Translations under genes and position numbers: made by a program
Notes under the pieces: generated by a model
Database searches by the model: none
What the model saw: only the letters and a program-made list of their open reading frames with translations
Told to the model about the DNA's origin: nothing
NCBI GenBank assembly: GCA_002724315.1
Contig: PBOJ01000069.1
Coordinates: 1 to 61,356, forward strand
Reading direction: 5' to 3'
Origin: Planctomycetaceae bacterium
Lineage (GTDB): Bacteria > Planctomycetota > Planctomycetia > Planctomycetales > Planctomycetaceae
Length of the DNA stretch: 61,356 nt
Part shown: positions 18,709 to 28,397 of the stretch, in pieces
Numbering within the stretch: position 1 is the stretch's first letter
Layout: every line of letters begins with the position of its first letter

Positions 18709-19209
18709 ATGAGCGAAGGTGGCGAGACGTACACCGATCCGGAAACGATGCACGGCCGTGACTGGCCCTGCCTGCGGCAGTTCTGTGTCTTCATGGAGAA
18801 CCGGGTCGGGCGGCTGCACAACCTGATGCGGTGCCTGGAACGTGACGACCTGCGGATCATTGCCCTCTCGATCGACGACAGCGTCGATTGCGCCGTGGTG
18901 CGGTTGATGTTCGACAATTTCGAACGCGCCCGCGAATTGCTGCAACTGGGCGGCTACTCGTTCATCGAAACCGACATCATCGGCGTCGAACTGCCCGAAG
19001 CCCCTCAGCCTTTTCTGGCCGTCTGCTCGACTCTGCTGCAATCCGAAATCAACATCTCCTACACCTACCCGATGCTCTACCGCCGTGACGGTCGAGGAGG
19101 CATCGCCCTTTACGTCGACGACATCGAGAGAGGACTCGAATTGCTGGCCGATACCGGCCATCGCCTGATCAGCGAAGACGACCTGCTCCATGATGACGAG
19201 TTCTTCTAG
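18709..19209 (+). CDS. ACT-domain protein, tandem ACT fold
   Basis: A 166-residue protein. The opening PCLRQFCVFMENRVGRLHNL is the beta-alpha start of an ACT domain, and a second half (AVCSTLLQSEINISYTYPML) has the same look, so two ACT-like units are likely. ACT domains bind amino acids or small ligands and usually regulate enzymes; a stand-alone pair suggests a regulator or sensor. It heads a plus-strand series with the SMP-30 gene 44 bp downstream. A later start at the ATG at 18748 is possible. Confidence 0.8.
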   Translation: MSEGGETYTDPETMHGRDWPCLRQFCVFMENRVGRLHNLMRCLERDDLRIIALSIDDSVDCAVVRLMFDNFERARELLQLGGYSFIETDIIGVELPEAPQPFLAVCSTLLQSEINISYTYPMLYRRDGRGGIALYVDDIERGLELLADTGHRLISEDDLLHDDEFF

Positions 19210-19253
19210 ACCCGGCGATCTCGCCGCATTCTCCCACCCAGGATCCACTTCTG

Positions 19254-20219
19254 ATGACGATTGACCATCACTCCGTTGGACTTCCGGCCGGTTACCATGC
19301 CGAGGGTGCCGACGTGGCCCCGGCCACTGCCGTCTCGTTCCTCGAGGGCCCCGCCTGCACGGTTGAAGGAACCGTCTATTTCAGCGACATCGCCAACAAC
19401 CGCATCCTGACGTACACGCCCGGTGTTGAGGGTTTCGAGGTCTTCCGCGAACCGAGCGGCCGGGCCAATGGGTTGCTGCTGGACGCAGAGGGACGTTTGC
19501 TGGCCTGCGAGGGCAATGAACACGGTGACGACGACGGCGGACGGCGGATGACCCGCACCGACCTGGCCACCGGCGATGTCGAAATCCTGGCCGACAGTTT
19601 CGATGGAAAGCGGTTCAACGCTCCCAACGACGTCGCCGCTCGAAGCAACGGCCAGATCTTCTTCACCGATCCCTGCTACGGAGATCGGGCGACAATGGAA
19701 CTGGACCACGACAGCGTGTACCGCATCGACACCGACGGATCGGTGACCCGCATCCTGACACAACCCGAGATTCAACGGCCCAACGGCATCCACCTCTCCC
19801 CTGACGAAAACACGCTGTACCTGGTCGACAGTTGTCCGGTGATCGACGGCAACCGCAAGATCTGGGCCTTCGACCTCTCCGAAGACGGCACGACCTCGGG
19901 CCAACGGATCGTCTACGATTTCGCTCCCGGTCGGGGCGGCGACGGAATGGCTGTTGACAGCCAGGGCAACCTCTACATCGCCGCCGGAATCAGCCGCTCG
20001 AGGGGTCCACACGAGAGTGGAGACATCCCCCCGGGGATCTGGGTGATCACGCCCGATGGGCAGGTCAAGGGACGGATTCCGATCGTCGAGGATGTGCTGA
20101 CAAACGTGACCTTCGGTGGAGACGACCTGAAGACGCTCTACATCGCCGCCGGCAAGACCCTGTTCACCACCCGGGTCGAGATCCCCGGCTGGGTCGTTCA
20201 TCGGCGGAACGGATCATGA
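19254..20219 (+). CDS. SMP-30/gluconolactonase family protein
   Basis: A 321-residue six-bladed propeller enzyme of the SMP-30/gluconolactonase/LRE-like family. Typical segments are EGPACTVEGTVYFSDIANNR near the start, RFNAPNDVAARSNGQIFFTD with the metal-site Asn, and GIHLSPDENTLYLVDS. The family hydrolyses sugar lactones or related esters with a divalent metal. No signal peptide is visible, so it is probably cytosolic. Its stop overlaps the start of the MoaB-like gene by 4 bp, so the two are translationally coupled. Confidence 0.9.
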   Translation: MTIDHHSVGLPAGYHAEGADVAPATAVSFLEGPACTVEGTVYFSDIANNRILTYTPGVEGFEVFREPSGRANGLLLDAEGRLLACEGNEHGDDDGGRRMTRTDLATGDVEILADSFDGKRFNAPNDVAARSNGQIFFTDPCYGDRATMELDHDSVYRIDTDGSVTRILTQPEIQRPNGIHLSPDENTLYLVDSCPVIDGNRKIWAFDLSEDGTTSGQRIVYDFAPGRGGDGMAVDSQGNLYIAAGISRSRGPHESGDIPPGIWVITPDGQVKGRIPIVEDVLTNVTFGGDDLKTLYIAAGKTLFTTRVEIPGWVVHRRNGS

Positions 20220-20758
20220 ACGGGACCGGCGAATCGAGCCATCGCGATCATGAAGAAGCCGCCTCGGACATCGATGCCATCGGCTTCGCCATCATCACCC
20301 TCTCGGACACCCGCACCGAGTCCACCGACAAGAGCGGTGCGTTCCTCCGCGAGACCATCTCGGCAGCCGGGCACAGCGTGGCACGGTACGAGATCGTCAG
20401 CGACGATCCCTCGGCGATTTCCGGAGCCCTGGATGCCGCGCTGTCGGACCCGGCCGTCGGCGTAGTGATCACCACCGGTGGCACCGGCATCTCGGCTCGG
20501 GATTCGGCCTACGAGACCATCTCGTCCCGGCTCGACAAGCGGCTCGACGGTTTCGGCGAGTTGTTCCGGGTGTTGAGTTACGAGGAAATCGGCGCCGCAG
20601 CAATGCTCAGCCGCGCCGTGGGCGGTATCGCCTCCGGCCGGCCGTTGTTCGCCCTGCCCGGTTCAACTGCGGCGGTCCGCCTGGGCATCGAGCAATTGAT
20701 CCTGCCCCAGGTGGGTCACCTGCACCATGAACTGACCCGTCACGCGGACCGATCATGA
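20216..20758 (+). CDS. moaB: MoaB/MogA-family molybdopterin biosynthesis protein
   Basis: A 180-residue protein of the MoCF-binding fold. Signature segments are AIITLSDTRTESTDKSG near the N-terminus, VVITTGGTGISARD in the middle, and a PGSTAAVR region near the end, matching MoaB/MogA adenylyltransferases that activate molybdopterin before metal insertion. The TTGGTG motif is intact. The first 20 residues are an extension. It overlaps both neighbours by 4 bp. Other cofactor genes are not in the window, so assignment to MoaB rather than MogA is by similarity only. Confidence 0.88.
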   Translation: MNGTGESSHRDHEEAASDIDAIGFAIITLSDTRTESTDKSGAFLRETISAAGHSVARYEIVSDDPSAISGALDAALSDPAVGVVITTGGTGISARDSAYETISSRLDKRLDGFGELFRVLSYEEIGAAAMLSRAVGGIASGRPLFALPGSTAAVRLGIEQLILPQVGHLHHELTRHADRS

Positions 20759-21777
20759 CGATCGAGACGGCGGCGACTGCCTCGGGCCGGGTATGGACCT
20801 GGCGGCTGGTCCGTGGAATCCTGCTGGTGATCGTTCTTGGCGTGGTTGGCTGGCGGGCATCGGAACTCTGGGACGAGGGCCGGTCGCTGGACGGCGAAGT
20901 GGACTGGCAACCCGCATGGCTGTTAGCCGCAGCCACAGCCTACCTGGTTGGCTGGCTGCCCAGCGCGTGGTTCTGGCGAAGACTGTTGTCGAATTCCGGA
21001 CACACGGTCGGATGGCCGCCCCTGCTGCGCGCCTATTTCTGTGGCCACCTGGGGAAATACGTTCCCGGCAAGGCCGGGGTGCTGGTGATCCGCGCGGGCC
21101 TACTGAAGTCGTCGGGGGTGCCGGCCGCAACGGCGGCCTGGACTGCCACGTGGGAGACCCTGCTGGCGATGGGCGTCGGAGGTGTGCTGGGACTGGGCCT
21201 GTCCCCCTGGCTGCTGACTGACGACGTACTGGCGACTCTCCCAACCCCACTGGCCGCCATCGGCCGCCAGCCAATGGTCACCTCGGCCGTGGTCGCCGCG
21301 CTGGCACTGGGTGCCTTCCCCTGGCTGACCCGACTGGTGACCCGGATGACACGTCGCCTGACCGATGACGACTCGGCCGACGTGTCGGTTTCGACAGGAC
21401 AGGTGATGTTGGGTTCCTTGGCGATGGCCGTCGGCTGGACCGGCCACGGACTCAGCCTGTGGTGGACTCTCGAGGGACTGGGTGTCTCGCCGATCTCGGA
21501 TTGTCCCGGAACCACCCTGGCCGGCATGACTGCCGTCGCCGGACTGGCCACCGCACTGGGATTCCTGGCGTTCTTTGCTCCGGGTGGAGTCGGCGTTCGC
21601 GAGGGCCTGCTGATCGAAGGGCTGTCGCGTACGGGTATCCCGCTGCAGCCAGCCGTCCTCGCCTCAGTCGCCCTGCGTGCGGTGTGGCTGCTGGCTGAAC
21701 TGGTCACCTCCGTCGCGCTATACTATGGTCATCGCCCGTTGCCACCTCCTCCCCCCACTTCGGACTCCCCCGCCTGA
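20755..21777 (+). CDS. LPG-synthase TM-like (UPF0104-type) membrane protein
   Basis: A 340-residue polytopic membrane protein with about eight hydrophobic segments. [20 protein letters not shown] and [18 protein letters not shown] are the two hallmark loops of the lysylphosphatidylglycerol synthase transmembrane (UPF0104/PF03706) family. Members are often encoded beside GT2 glycosyltransferases, as here: the downstream GT2 start overlaps this stop (TGATG). A role in moving or modifying a lipid-linked sugar or phospholipid is inferred. The Pro-rich C-terminal tail is probably cytosolic. Confidence 0.85.
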   Translation: MTIETAATASGRVWTWRLVRGILLVIVLGVVGWRASELWDEGRSLDGEVDWQPAWLLAAATAYLVGWLPSAWFWRRLLSNSGHTVGWPPLLRAYFCGHLGKYVPGKAGVLVIRAGLLKSSGVPAATAAWTATWETLLAMGVGGVLGLGLSPWLLTDDVLATLPTPLAAIGRQPMVTSAVVAALALGAFPWLTRLVTRMTRRLTDDDSADVSVSTGQVMLGSLAMAVGWTGHGLSLWWTLEGLGVSPISDCPGTTLAGMTAVAGLATALGFLAFFAPGGVGVREGLLIEGLSRTGIPLQPAVLASVALRAVWLLAELVTSVALYYGHRPLPPPPPTSDSPA

Positions 21778-22721
21778 TGCTCTCGATCGTCGTCCCCGTT
21801 CTGAACGAAGAGGAGAGCTTGAGGGAATTGCGCACCCAGATTGCGGCGACGTGTGACGACGGCGGAATCGACTGGGAACTGATCCTGGTCGACGATGGAT
21901 CAACCGACCGATCGTGGGCAGTGATCACCGAACTCTCGACCGCTCACCACCAGGTCTCGGGGATCCGGCTGCGTCGGAATTTCGGCAAGGCTGCGGCTTT
22001 GACGGCAGGCATGAAGTCCGCCGACGGCGAACTGGTGATGATGATGGACGCCGATCTGCAGGACGACCCTACCGAAATCCCCGGGATGATCGCCCGGCTT
22101 GAGGAGGGTTACGATGTCGTCAATGGATGGAAGAAACACCGACTGGACCCCTGGCACAAGGTCTTTCCGAGTAAGGTCTTCAACGGAATGGTCAGCCGCC
22201 TGACCGGACTCAGGCTCCACGACCACAACTGTGGGCTGAAGCTGTTTCGGGCTGAGGTGACCCGTGAAGTGAAGATCTACGGCGAACTGCACCGGTTCAT
22301 CCCGGTGATGGCTCACGCCAAGGGCTTCCACGTGACCGAACAGCCGGTGCACCACAGGCCCCGCGAACACGGACACTCGAAATACGGTGTCCGCAGGTTC
22401 CTCCGCGGCTTCCTCGATCTCCTGACGGTGAAGTTCCTGACCGGCTACGGTCAGCGGCCCGGACACATGCTGGGATCCCTGGGTGTGTTCTTCCTGGGAT
22501 TGGGACTGCTCGGACTGGGGTATCTGGCCGGGCTCTGGATCTGTCTCAAGACGCAAGGCATCGACCCCGGAATCGGCAAGAACCATCTGCCGATGTTGGT
22601 CTATTCAGCCGCGTCGCTGCTGCTGGGCGGCCAGGCGCTGTCGCTGGGGCTGCTGGCCGAACTGCTGGTGTCGAGAACCGCCGATCCGGACGAGACCTAC
22701 AGCGTGGCGGAACGCGTGTAG
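21777..22721 (+). CDS. GT2 polyprenyl-phosphate glycosyltransferase
   Basis: A 314-residue enzyme. The N-terminal GT-A domain shows [43 protein letters not shown] and [10 protein letters not shown] (the DxD-like metal site), as in dolichol/undecaprenyl-phosphate mannosyl- or glucosyltransferases of the DPM1/GtrB/ArnC group. Two C-terminal membrane spans follow ([20 protein letters not shown] and a second near 275). It presumably makes a polyprenyl-phosphate sugar that a partner uses outside the membrane. It is coupled to the preceding LPG-synthase-like protein. Confidence 0.92.
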   Translation: MLSIVVPVLNEEESLRELRTQIAATCDDGGIDWELILVDDGSTDRSWAVITELSTAHHQVSGIRLRRNFGKAAALTAGMKSADGELVMMMDADLQDDPTEIPGMIARLEEGYDVVNGWKKHRLDPWHKVFPSKVFNGMVSRLTGLRLHDHNCGLKLFRAEVTREVKIYGELHRFIPVMAHAKGFHVTEQPVHHRPREHGHSKYGVRRFLRGFLDLLTVKFLTGYGQRPGHMLGSLGVFFLGLGLLGLGYLAGLWICLKTQGIDPGIGKNHLPMLVYSAASLLLGGQALSLGLLAELLVSRTADPDETYSVAERV

Positions 22722-22727
22722 ACCGAT

Positions 22728-25700
22728 TCAGTCGGTGAACGACAGGCTGATCGTCGTTCGGTAAAACTCGAGTGTCACCTGCTGCTTGCCCCGGTCCGAA
22801 GACGCCCGCATGGCGCTGACCGGCAGAGTGCTGGTTTCGGTGTGTGCGATCTTCCCGGTCCGAACATCCAGCACCAGCACGCCGTACTCGGTGCGGGGTC
22901 TCGGCTGCAGGACGTTCTGGACGGGGCGATAGACCCGACTGGCAAACGCCAGCACCGGCAGGTGTAGCGGCTGGTCCACTTCGATCGCCTGGTGCTCAAT
23001 CTTTACCGGGCCCCAGTCAGCCCGTGCAACCGGTTTTCCGTCCGAACGGGCCGATGTGGAAATCGCCCAGGCAGCACCGTGGACGGTGACCGCCCGAGTC
23101 GAGGTGCCACGAACGCGGACGTTGGTTGGCCGGTTGACCATCACCAGGTACCGTTGTGGCGTTTCGAGCACCATGAACGACTTGGGAGTCTCGAAGATCG
23201 AGGCGAGCTTGGCATCCACCCGAACTCGTCCCTTGACGGCATCGATCACACGAAACCGGCCGTCCGGCTCGAGCAGCCCGACGCCGTCATGCCCGACGAC
23301 CACCGGCCTCAGGTCGCCAGCCAACTTGACCTCAAACGCCGTTTTCCCCGACACCATGTCGAAACCGGTGACCAGCTGGGATGTCCCGGTTTCCCGGCGA
23401 CTGACAACACATCGGCCAATCCGGGCGATCAACTCGCCGGTGACCGGCAACGTCCGGGTTGCCACGGCGGTGCCGGCGGCGGCATCGAGCACCAGCACTT
23501 CGTTCCGCCCATCCGGCTCGACACACACAAACCGTTCGGTCCCGTAAATCCGGCAACCGCGGGGGACTCCTCCGCGACGCCACAGCACCTGGCCGGTCAC
23601 CGGATCAGCAGCTTCGATCGCAGTGCCAACCTGGTAGGTCAGCCGTTGCGAACCGAATTGGCCAACGTGGCCGATCGGGCGACCGGTCGAATCGGTTATC
23701 TTGAACCACCCCGGACCGGCTCCGATCGCACCCGGCATCAACCGTACGATCCGGGACTGCACCCCGTTCTTGTCCTCGAACAGGTTGCGACACCACAGCA
23801 CGTGCGGATGACGATTGTCGCCCAGTCCGTCGATGACGGCAAAACGGTTGCCGAGTACCACCAGCAGCAGGTGACCGGCGGCCCGAACATAGTTTCCCTC
23901 GAACGCATACGGCACTCTTGCCTCTCCACCCGGGACCGCCAGGTCCCCGACAGTCGTCAACCGCCACCTTTCGCGACCGCGGTCATCGACGGCAATCACG
24001 AACTGCCGCCGATTGTCCAACCGGAAGCTCCAGCCACGCCACGGCAGGGGCCGATTGCCATAAAACGGGATCGGATAGGTGTTGACACTGGTCCGACGTT
24101 CCTCGTTGACACTCCGCTGGGCCACCAGCTCTCCGGATTTCCAGTCGGGCACGGTCTCGACCAGCAGTTTGCTGGCGGGGTCGGCTCGCCAGGCAGCGAC
24201 GGTGGCCTTGCCCGTCCGTCCGGGCGCCAGTTCAACACCAGCGAACCGGCCCGATTCCAACTCGTTCCGCAAGGCTCTGATCGCCTCGGGCTTCTGCTGA
24301 GCCGACCACAGTCGAGCCAGAGCCGCGGTGGCACGTGCAGCAGCGACCGGATCGGTTCCCGATCGCAGAGCCAGCAGCAACCGCTCCCGTTCAACCACCG
24401 GGGCATTCTCGGAAAGACGTTCGAGCAATTTCACGCGGGCACGGTCGGCAATGGGGTGACCGTTGAACAGTGTCAAGAACTCGGCCAACGCCGTCGTTCC
24501 GGACATTCCGTTGGCCGCCACGGCCTCTTCAAACAACCGCTGACGACGTGCCGCCAACGCCGCCTTTTTCTGATCACCGGTTCGGGCATCGACTTCGCTC
24601 AACCGCGAGGCCAGCCAACGAATTCGCCGCACCGACAGGTCCTCGTCGATCGCTTCCAATCGACCCCGCTGGGCAATGTCAGCCTGCTGGCCGGTGGATT
24701 CTCCGGAGCCGGAAGAGCTGCCATTGGGCTGACGCAGCTTCAGGTACTCGTCAAATGCCTCGACCACACGTCCGGTTCGTGACAACCCGGCCGCACGCAA
24801 ACGCCGAAAGGCCAGTTGTTCGTCAGATGACACCAGCAGGTTTTCGAGCCGTGTGGCCTGTTGGGCATATCGGGAGTAATTGAACCGCAGCCCATCGAGC
24901 AGCGCCTGCACCAGCAATCGGCGAACCCCGGGATCGGGACGGGCATCAAACGACGCCGCCAGGTCGGCCACCGCCGGTTCGTACTCGCCCCGGTGCAACC
25001 GTCGACGGCCACGCAGTGCCAACGCCGCAGCGTCCTGCATGTCGCGTCCCAGTCGCTCGGCAATCCGATCCTGCAACGCGCGGTCGGATTCGAAAGCAAC
25101 CAGTTCGTTGTGCGAGAGGCCCAGGAGACGTCCCCCCCCATCAGCCAGGTGGCCCACCAGCCGTCCGTCGGCCAGTTCGGTGCGGGCCAGCAGTCGCCCG
25201 GTCTCGAGGTCGATGGTGATGATGGCACCGCGTCGCGCGGAGGCCTGGGCCGATCCACTTGAGGTGTCACGCGATTCGACCGGCAGATGATAAAGCCGTC
25301 CGACTCGAACACCGACACCGGTCGGCCGCGGAATCGCCGTGGGCATCGACCACGCCGACTGCCCGTCCTCGAGCCGAAACGCCTGGACGCGAGACCGTTC
25401 CACGACGACGACACGCCCCGAATGGACGGACGCCACGAACTGCGCCTGGCCACGGGGCCGGCTCCAGCGTCGACGACCGGTTTCCAGGTCCAGGCAGTGC
25501 AGATGATCCGAATCGCGAGGGGTGAGAATCACCGCACCGTCGGCGAGAATCGGGATCGGATCAAACCAGCCGTCGTTGCGTGACAGTTGGGTGATGCGAT
25601 TGGTAATCAACACGCGTCTCATCGCCTGCTGGCGACTGTAGTTCAACCTCTTGTGGGTCGGACGATAGGAATACGACCACAACAGCTGCCGGCGAGCGAC

Positions 25701-27491
25701 GTCAACACCAACGACCAGGCCCGCCTCAGTCGGGCAGACCAGCACACCGTCGGAATAGCTGGGGCTGAGACCAGCAAGCCGCCGGCCGGGATGCGTCAGA
25801 ACGTTGAACTCCGGCTGGGCAATGCCCTGGGACCACTCGGCCCCCTCCTCACCGGGTCGCAGAGGAACATCCCCCCCGCTGAATGTCTCGCCGCCGGGCC
25901 GATTCGGATCAATCGCCAACAGGCGGATCTCGCCGTCACGCTCGCCCAGGCAGTAGAGTTGTCCACCCAGTGGCAAGGGAGGTCCCAGGAAGAAAGTGCC
26001 GTCGATTTTGCTGTTGCGTTCACCCCGCGGCCCTCCCAGTTCCCAGACCAGCATGCCCTCGCTGGCCAGATCGAAAGCCAACAATCGGTTGTGGTCGCGA
26101 GGAATCCAGGGTGCCGACGTGTCCGGTTGTCCGAAACCACCGGGAGAGAAAACCCGCAGTCCGAGCACTCCGACCCAATCCACGGCAAACACGAAACGTC
26201 CGTCGGTCGAAAGCGATCCGATCGTGCGGTCGTACCACGCACGTTGCGAGAGGAACAACTGGGTGAGTGACTGCCGCATACTGCGGCCACCAACAGAATA
26301 ACTGGGAACGTTGCCATCCAGGATCCGTTCGAAGGCCGGGTCTACGGTGATGCTGTCCCACAGGTGTCGACCGGTCGGCAGATGGACCGCCTTGATATCA
26401 AACAGGCTGCGAAAGACGGCGACATCACCGACGACCAAGGGGTCAACGGCCGGCAACAGCAGTCCGTCGCGGGCCCGTTCAGTCGACTCCAACTCGCCCA
26501 GCTCTCCGAGGACCTCCCGGATCCTGTCATGCCGTTTCGGGTCATCGAGTTCCCGTTGGAAGGTCGGGAACGACCACTCGGGAACCGCCGCGGGCACGGC
26601 CGGTGCGGCCGGTGACAGCCGATCGTGGCGACCGCGCCAGGCCGACCAGTTCCCCACAACCTGGCCATCTCCGGTGATCGTCTTTTCGGAAAGCCGGGCC
26701 AGTGATCGCACCATCCCATCCTTGGTCCGCTGTGACAGGGCAGCAGCCAATCCGCCATCCCGCGCGGCCAGCTTCGAGCGATCGGCCGGCGACATCGCCA
26801 GCAAGACCTCCGCGGCTCGCTCCGGCTGCCCCAGGCGGGCCCAGGCCAGCGTGGTCCGGATGGAAAGCAAGGGTTCCAGTTCGGGAGCGCCCGATTTCCT
26901 CAGTTGTTCATACCGCATCGCCGCCATCAACGTCTGGCCACGATCCAGCGACTGGTTCCCCAGGGCGTAGGCAGCCTGGCGACCGGCCTGGGAATGGAAG
27001 AACTTGCGAGCAACTTCCTCGAGCAGTGCACTGCCACCGACATCGCGAGCTTTCTCCAGAAGTCGGCGAGCCGTGACCCCGTACTCGAGTTCGTAGGCTT
27101 TGCGGCCCTCAGCACCGGTCCGCCCCAACGTTTCCGCAGCGGCCAACTTGAGACTGCGGAAGGGAACCGCTGGATCGTCAACTCCGTCAGGTCCGGATTC
27201 GCGAAAGAACACGTCCTCGGGATGAACGATCACGCTCTGCAGCAGCCGCACGGCCGACTGCAACTGCTTTTGCTCCAGCAATTCACGGGCCTTGAGCAAC
27301 CGCTGAGCCAACCGTCGGTTGGTGACGTGCAACATCCGGGACGGACGCTCGGCCGGACGCTTCAGCCCGGCAGCCGCACGTGGAGCAACCTGGATCACCA
27401 CCTGTGCAGACAGGTGGGAAGAGACAACGTGCAGCAACAGGGTGGCCAAGGCCACCGCCAGTGCCTCCGTTGTTCGTCTCGAGCGATTCAC
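22728..27491 (-). CDS. Very large secreted PQQ-like beta-propeller protein
   Basis: About 1587 residues if the GTG ending at 27491 is the start; this places a signal-like segment right at the N-terminus (RTTEALAVALATLLLHVVSS) and avoids overlap with the divergent gene at 27607. The frame is open to 27638. After a helical N-terminal region with TPR-like repeats there are many PQQ/quinoprotein-like blades, seen as LLAFDLASEGMLVWELGG, GVDVARRQLLWSYSY, LHCLDLETGRRRWSRP, IDLETGRLLARTEL and ADPVTGQVLWRRGG. A helical central region (about 880-1160) separates two propeller blocks. Function unknown; such proteins are typical of planctomycete periplasm. No PQQ-dehydrogenase active site is apparent. Confidence 0.85.
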   Translation of the reverse strand: MNRSRRTTEALAVALATLLLHVVSSHLSAQVVIQVAPRAAAGLKRPAERPSRMLHVTNRRLAQRLLKARELLEQKQLQSAVRLLQSVIVHPEDVFFRESGPDGVDDPAVPFRSLKLAAAETLGRTGAEGRKAYELEYGVTARRLLEKARDVGGSALLEEVARKFFHSQAGRQAAYALGNQSLDRGQTLMAAMRYEQLRKSGAPELEPLLSIRTTLAWARLGQPERAAEVLLAMSPADRSKLAARDGGLAAALSQRTKDGMVRSLARLSEKTITGDGQVVGNWSAWRGRHDRLSPAAPAVPAAVPEWSFPTFQRELDDPKRHDRIREVLGELGELESTERARDGLLLPAVDPLVVGDVAVFRSLFDIKAVHLPTGRHLWDSITVDPAFERILDGNVPSYSVGGRSMRQSLTQLFLSQRAWYDRTIGSLSTDGRFVFAVDWVGVLGLRVFSPGGFGQPDTSAPWIPRDHNRLLAFDLASEGMLVWELGGPRGERNSKIDGTFFLGPPLPLGGQLYCLGERDGEIRLLAIDPNRPGGETFSGGDVPLRPGEEGAEWSQGIAQPEFNVLTHPGRRLAGLSPSYSDGVLVCPTEAGLVVGVDVARRQLLWSYSYRPTHKRLNYSRQQAMRRVLITNRITQLSRNDGWFDPIPILADGAVILTPRDSDHLHCLDLETGRRRWSRPRGQAQFVASVHSGRVVVVERSRVQAFRLEDGQSAWSMPTAIPRPTGVGVRVGRLYHLPVESRDTSSGSAQASARRGAIITIDLETGRLLARTELADGRLVGHLADGGGRLLGLSHNELVAFESDRALQDRIAERLGRDMQDAAALALRGRRRLHRGEYEPAVADLAASFDARPDPGVRRLLVQALLDGLRFNYSRYAQQATRLENLLVSSDEQLAFRRLRAAGLSRTGRVVEAFDEYLKLRQPNGSSSGSGESTGQQADIAQRGRLEAIDEDLSVRRIRWLASRLSEVDARTGDQKKAALAARRQRLFEEAVAANGMSGTTALAEFLTLFNGHPIADRARVKLLERLSENAPVVERERLLLALRSGTDPVAAARATAALARLWSAQQKPEAIRALRNELESGRFAGVELAPGRTGKATVAAWRADPASKLLVETVPDWKSGELVAQRSVNEERRTSVNTYPIPFYGNRPLPWRGWSFRLDNRRQFVIAVDDRGRERWRLTTVGDLAVPGGEARVPYAFEGNYVRAAGHLLLVVLGNRFAVIDGLGDNRHPHVLWCRNLFEDKNGVQSRIVRLMPGAIGAGPGWFKITDSTGRPIGHVGQFGSQRLTYQVGTAIEAADPVTGQVLWRRGGVPRGCRIYGTERFVCVEPDGRNEVLVLDAAAGTAVATRTLPVTGELIARIGRCVVSRRETGTSQLVTGFDMVSGKTAFEVKLAGDLRPVVVGHDGVGLLEPDGRFRVIDAVKGRVRVDAKLASIFETPKSFMVLETPQRYLVMVNRPTNVRVRGTSTRAVTVHGAAWAISTSARSDGKPVARADWGPVKIEHQAIEVDQPLHLPVLAFASRVYRPVQNVLQPRPRTEYGVLVLDVRTGKIAHTETSTLPVSAMRASSDRGKQQVTLEFYRTTISLSFTD

Positions 27492-27606
27492 GGGCCGGGT
27501 CCGCAGAGGGACGTCTGTTTGACCGGGTCTCTGAAGCCGAGAATAATCGATCTCGTCACTGTTGCACACCGCATTCACTTTCCACGCCCCAGGGAACCGA
27601 TCCACC

Positions 27607-28302
27607 ATGACCAGCATCGACCTGGCTGAAACCAACACCGACCTCGTGGCTGCCCAGCAACTCGAGGCGGCGATGGAGACGATTGACGCCTACTACCGCT
27701 CGCGAGGCATTTTCCAGGACCGGTTCGGTTTCGGCCGGCGTCCGGCAATCCTCGTCGTCGACTTCGCCAACGGCTGGACCGACGAGGCGTACGCGGGAGG
27801 CAGCCGACGACTGGACACCCCGGTCGAAAACACCGCGAAACTGTTGGCCGCCGGGCGGGAACAGGGAACACCGATTGTCTACACCACCAGCCCCTGGCGC
27901 CCGCGAACGGCCGACCAGATGTTCAAGTCGGCTGCCGATGTCTCCGACGGGTTCCGGACATGGGATGAACACGCGTGCCGGATCGACAACCGCCTCGAGC
28001 CCCGGGCTGAAGACCTGGTGATCGAAAAGGAGAGTGCCAGTGCCTTTGCGGGCACGCACCTGGCCGGCTACCTGATCAGCCAGCAGTGCGACAGCGTGCT
28101 GATCACCGGCTGCAGCACCAGCGCCTGCATACGGGCCACCGCGACGGATGCGAAGAGCCTGAGATTGAAGCCTGTCCTGGTGGGTGACTGCTGCGGGGAT
28201 CGTGCCGCGGCGGCACACGTCTTCACTCTCTTTGACATCCAGGCCCGCTTCGCCGACGTGGTCGATGTCGAGGCGGCGATCGGATCGTTGGTCACCGTGT
28301 AG
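27607..28302 (+). CDS. Isochorismatase-like cysteine hydrolase
   Basis: A 231-residue cysteine hydrolase starting at ATG 27607. The catalytic Asp lies in ILVVDFANGWTD, the Lys in VIEKESASAF, and the nucleophilic Cys in LITGCSTSACIRATATDA. The layout and the SACIRA motif fit the N-carbamoylsarcosine amidohydrolase-like branch, which hydrolyses carbamoyl or amide bonds. The substrate is not identifiable. It is cytosolic and divergent from the large propeller gene. Confidence 0.9.
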   Translation: MTSIDLAETNTDLVAAQQLEAAMETIDAYYRSRGIFQDRFGFGRRPAILVVDFANGWTDEAYAGGSRRLDTPVENTAKLLAAGREQGTPIVYTTSPWRPRTADQMFKSAADVSDGFRTWDEHACRIDNRLEPRAEDLVIEKESASAFAGTHLAGYLISQQCDSVLITGCSTSACIRATATDAKSLRLKPVLVGDCCGDRAAAAHVFTLFDIQARFADVVDVEAAIGSLVTV

Positions 28303-28325
28303 AACCCGGCGGCGAGAACGAAAAG

Positions 28326-28359
28326 AACCCGCTCCCCGGCAAGCCGGAGAGCGGGTCTT
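28326..28359. terminator. Bidirectional terminator between convergent genes
   Basis: A strong hairpin, ACCCGCTC/GAGCGGGT arms enclosing CCGG/CCGG with a short CAAG loop, flanked by AAAAGA on the left and CTTTACTTT on the right. It lies between the end of the isochorismatase-like gene (28302) and the end of the thioredoxin-like selenoprotein gene (28398), and can serve both. Confidence 0.75.
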
Positions 28360-28397
28360 TACTTTGTCGCGTCTGTTTCAGAATCGATCGAGACCGA

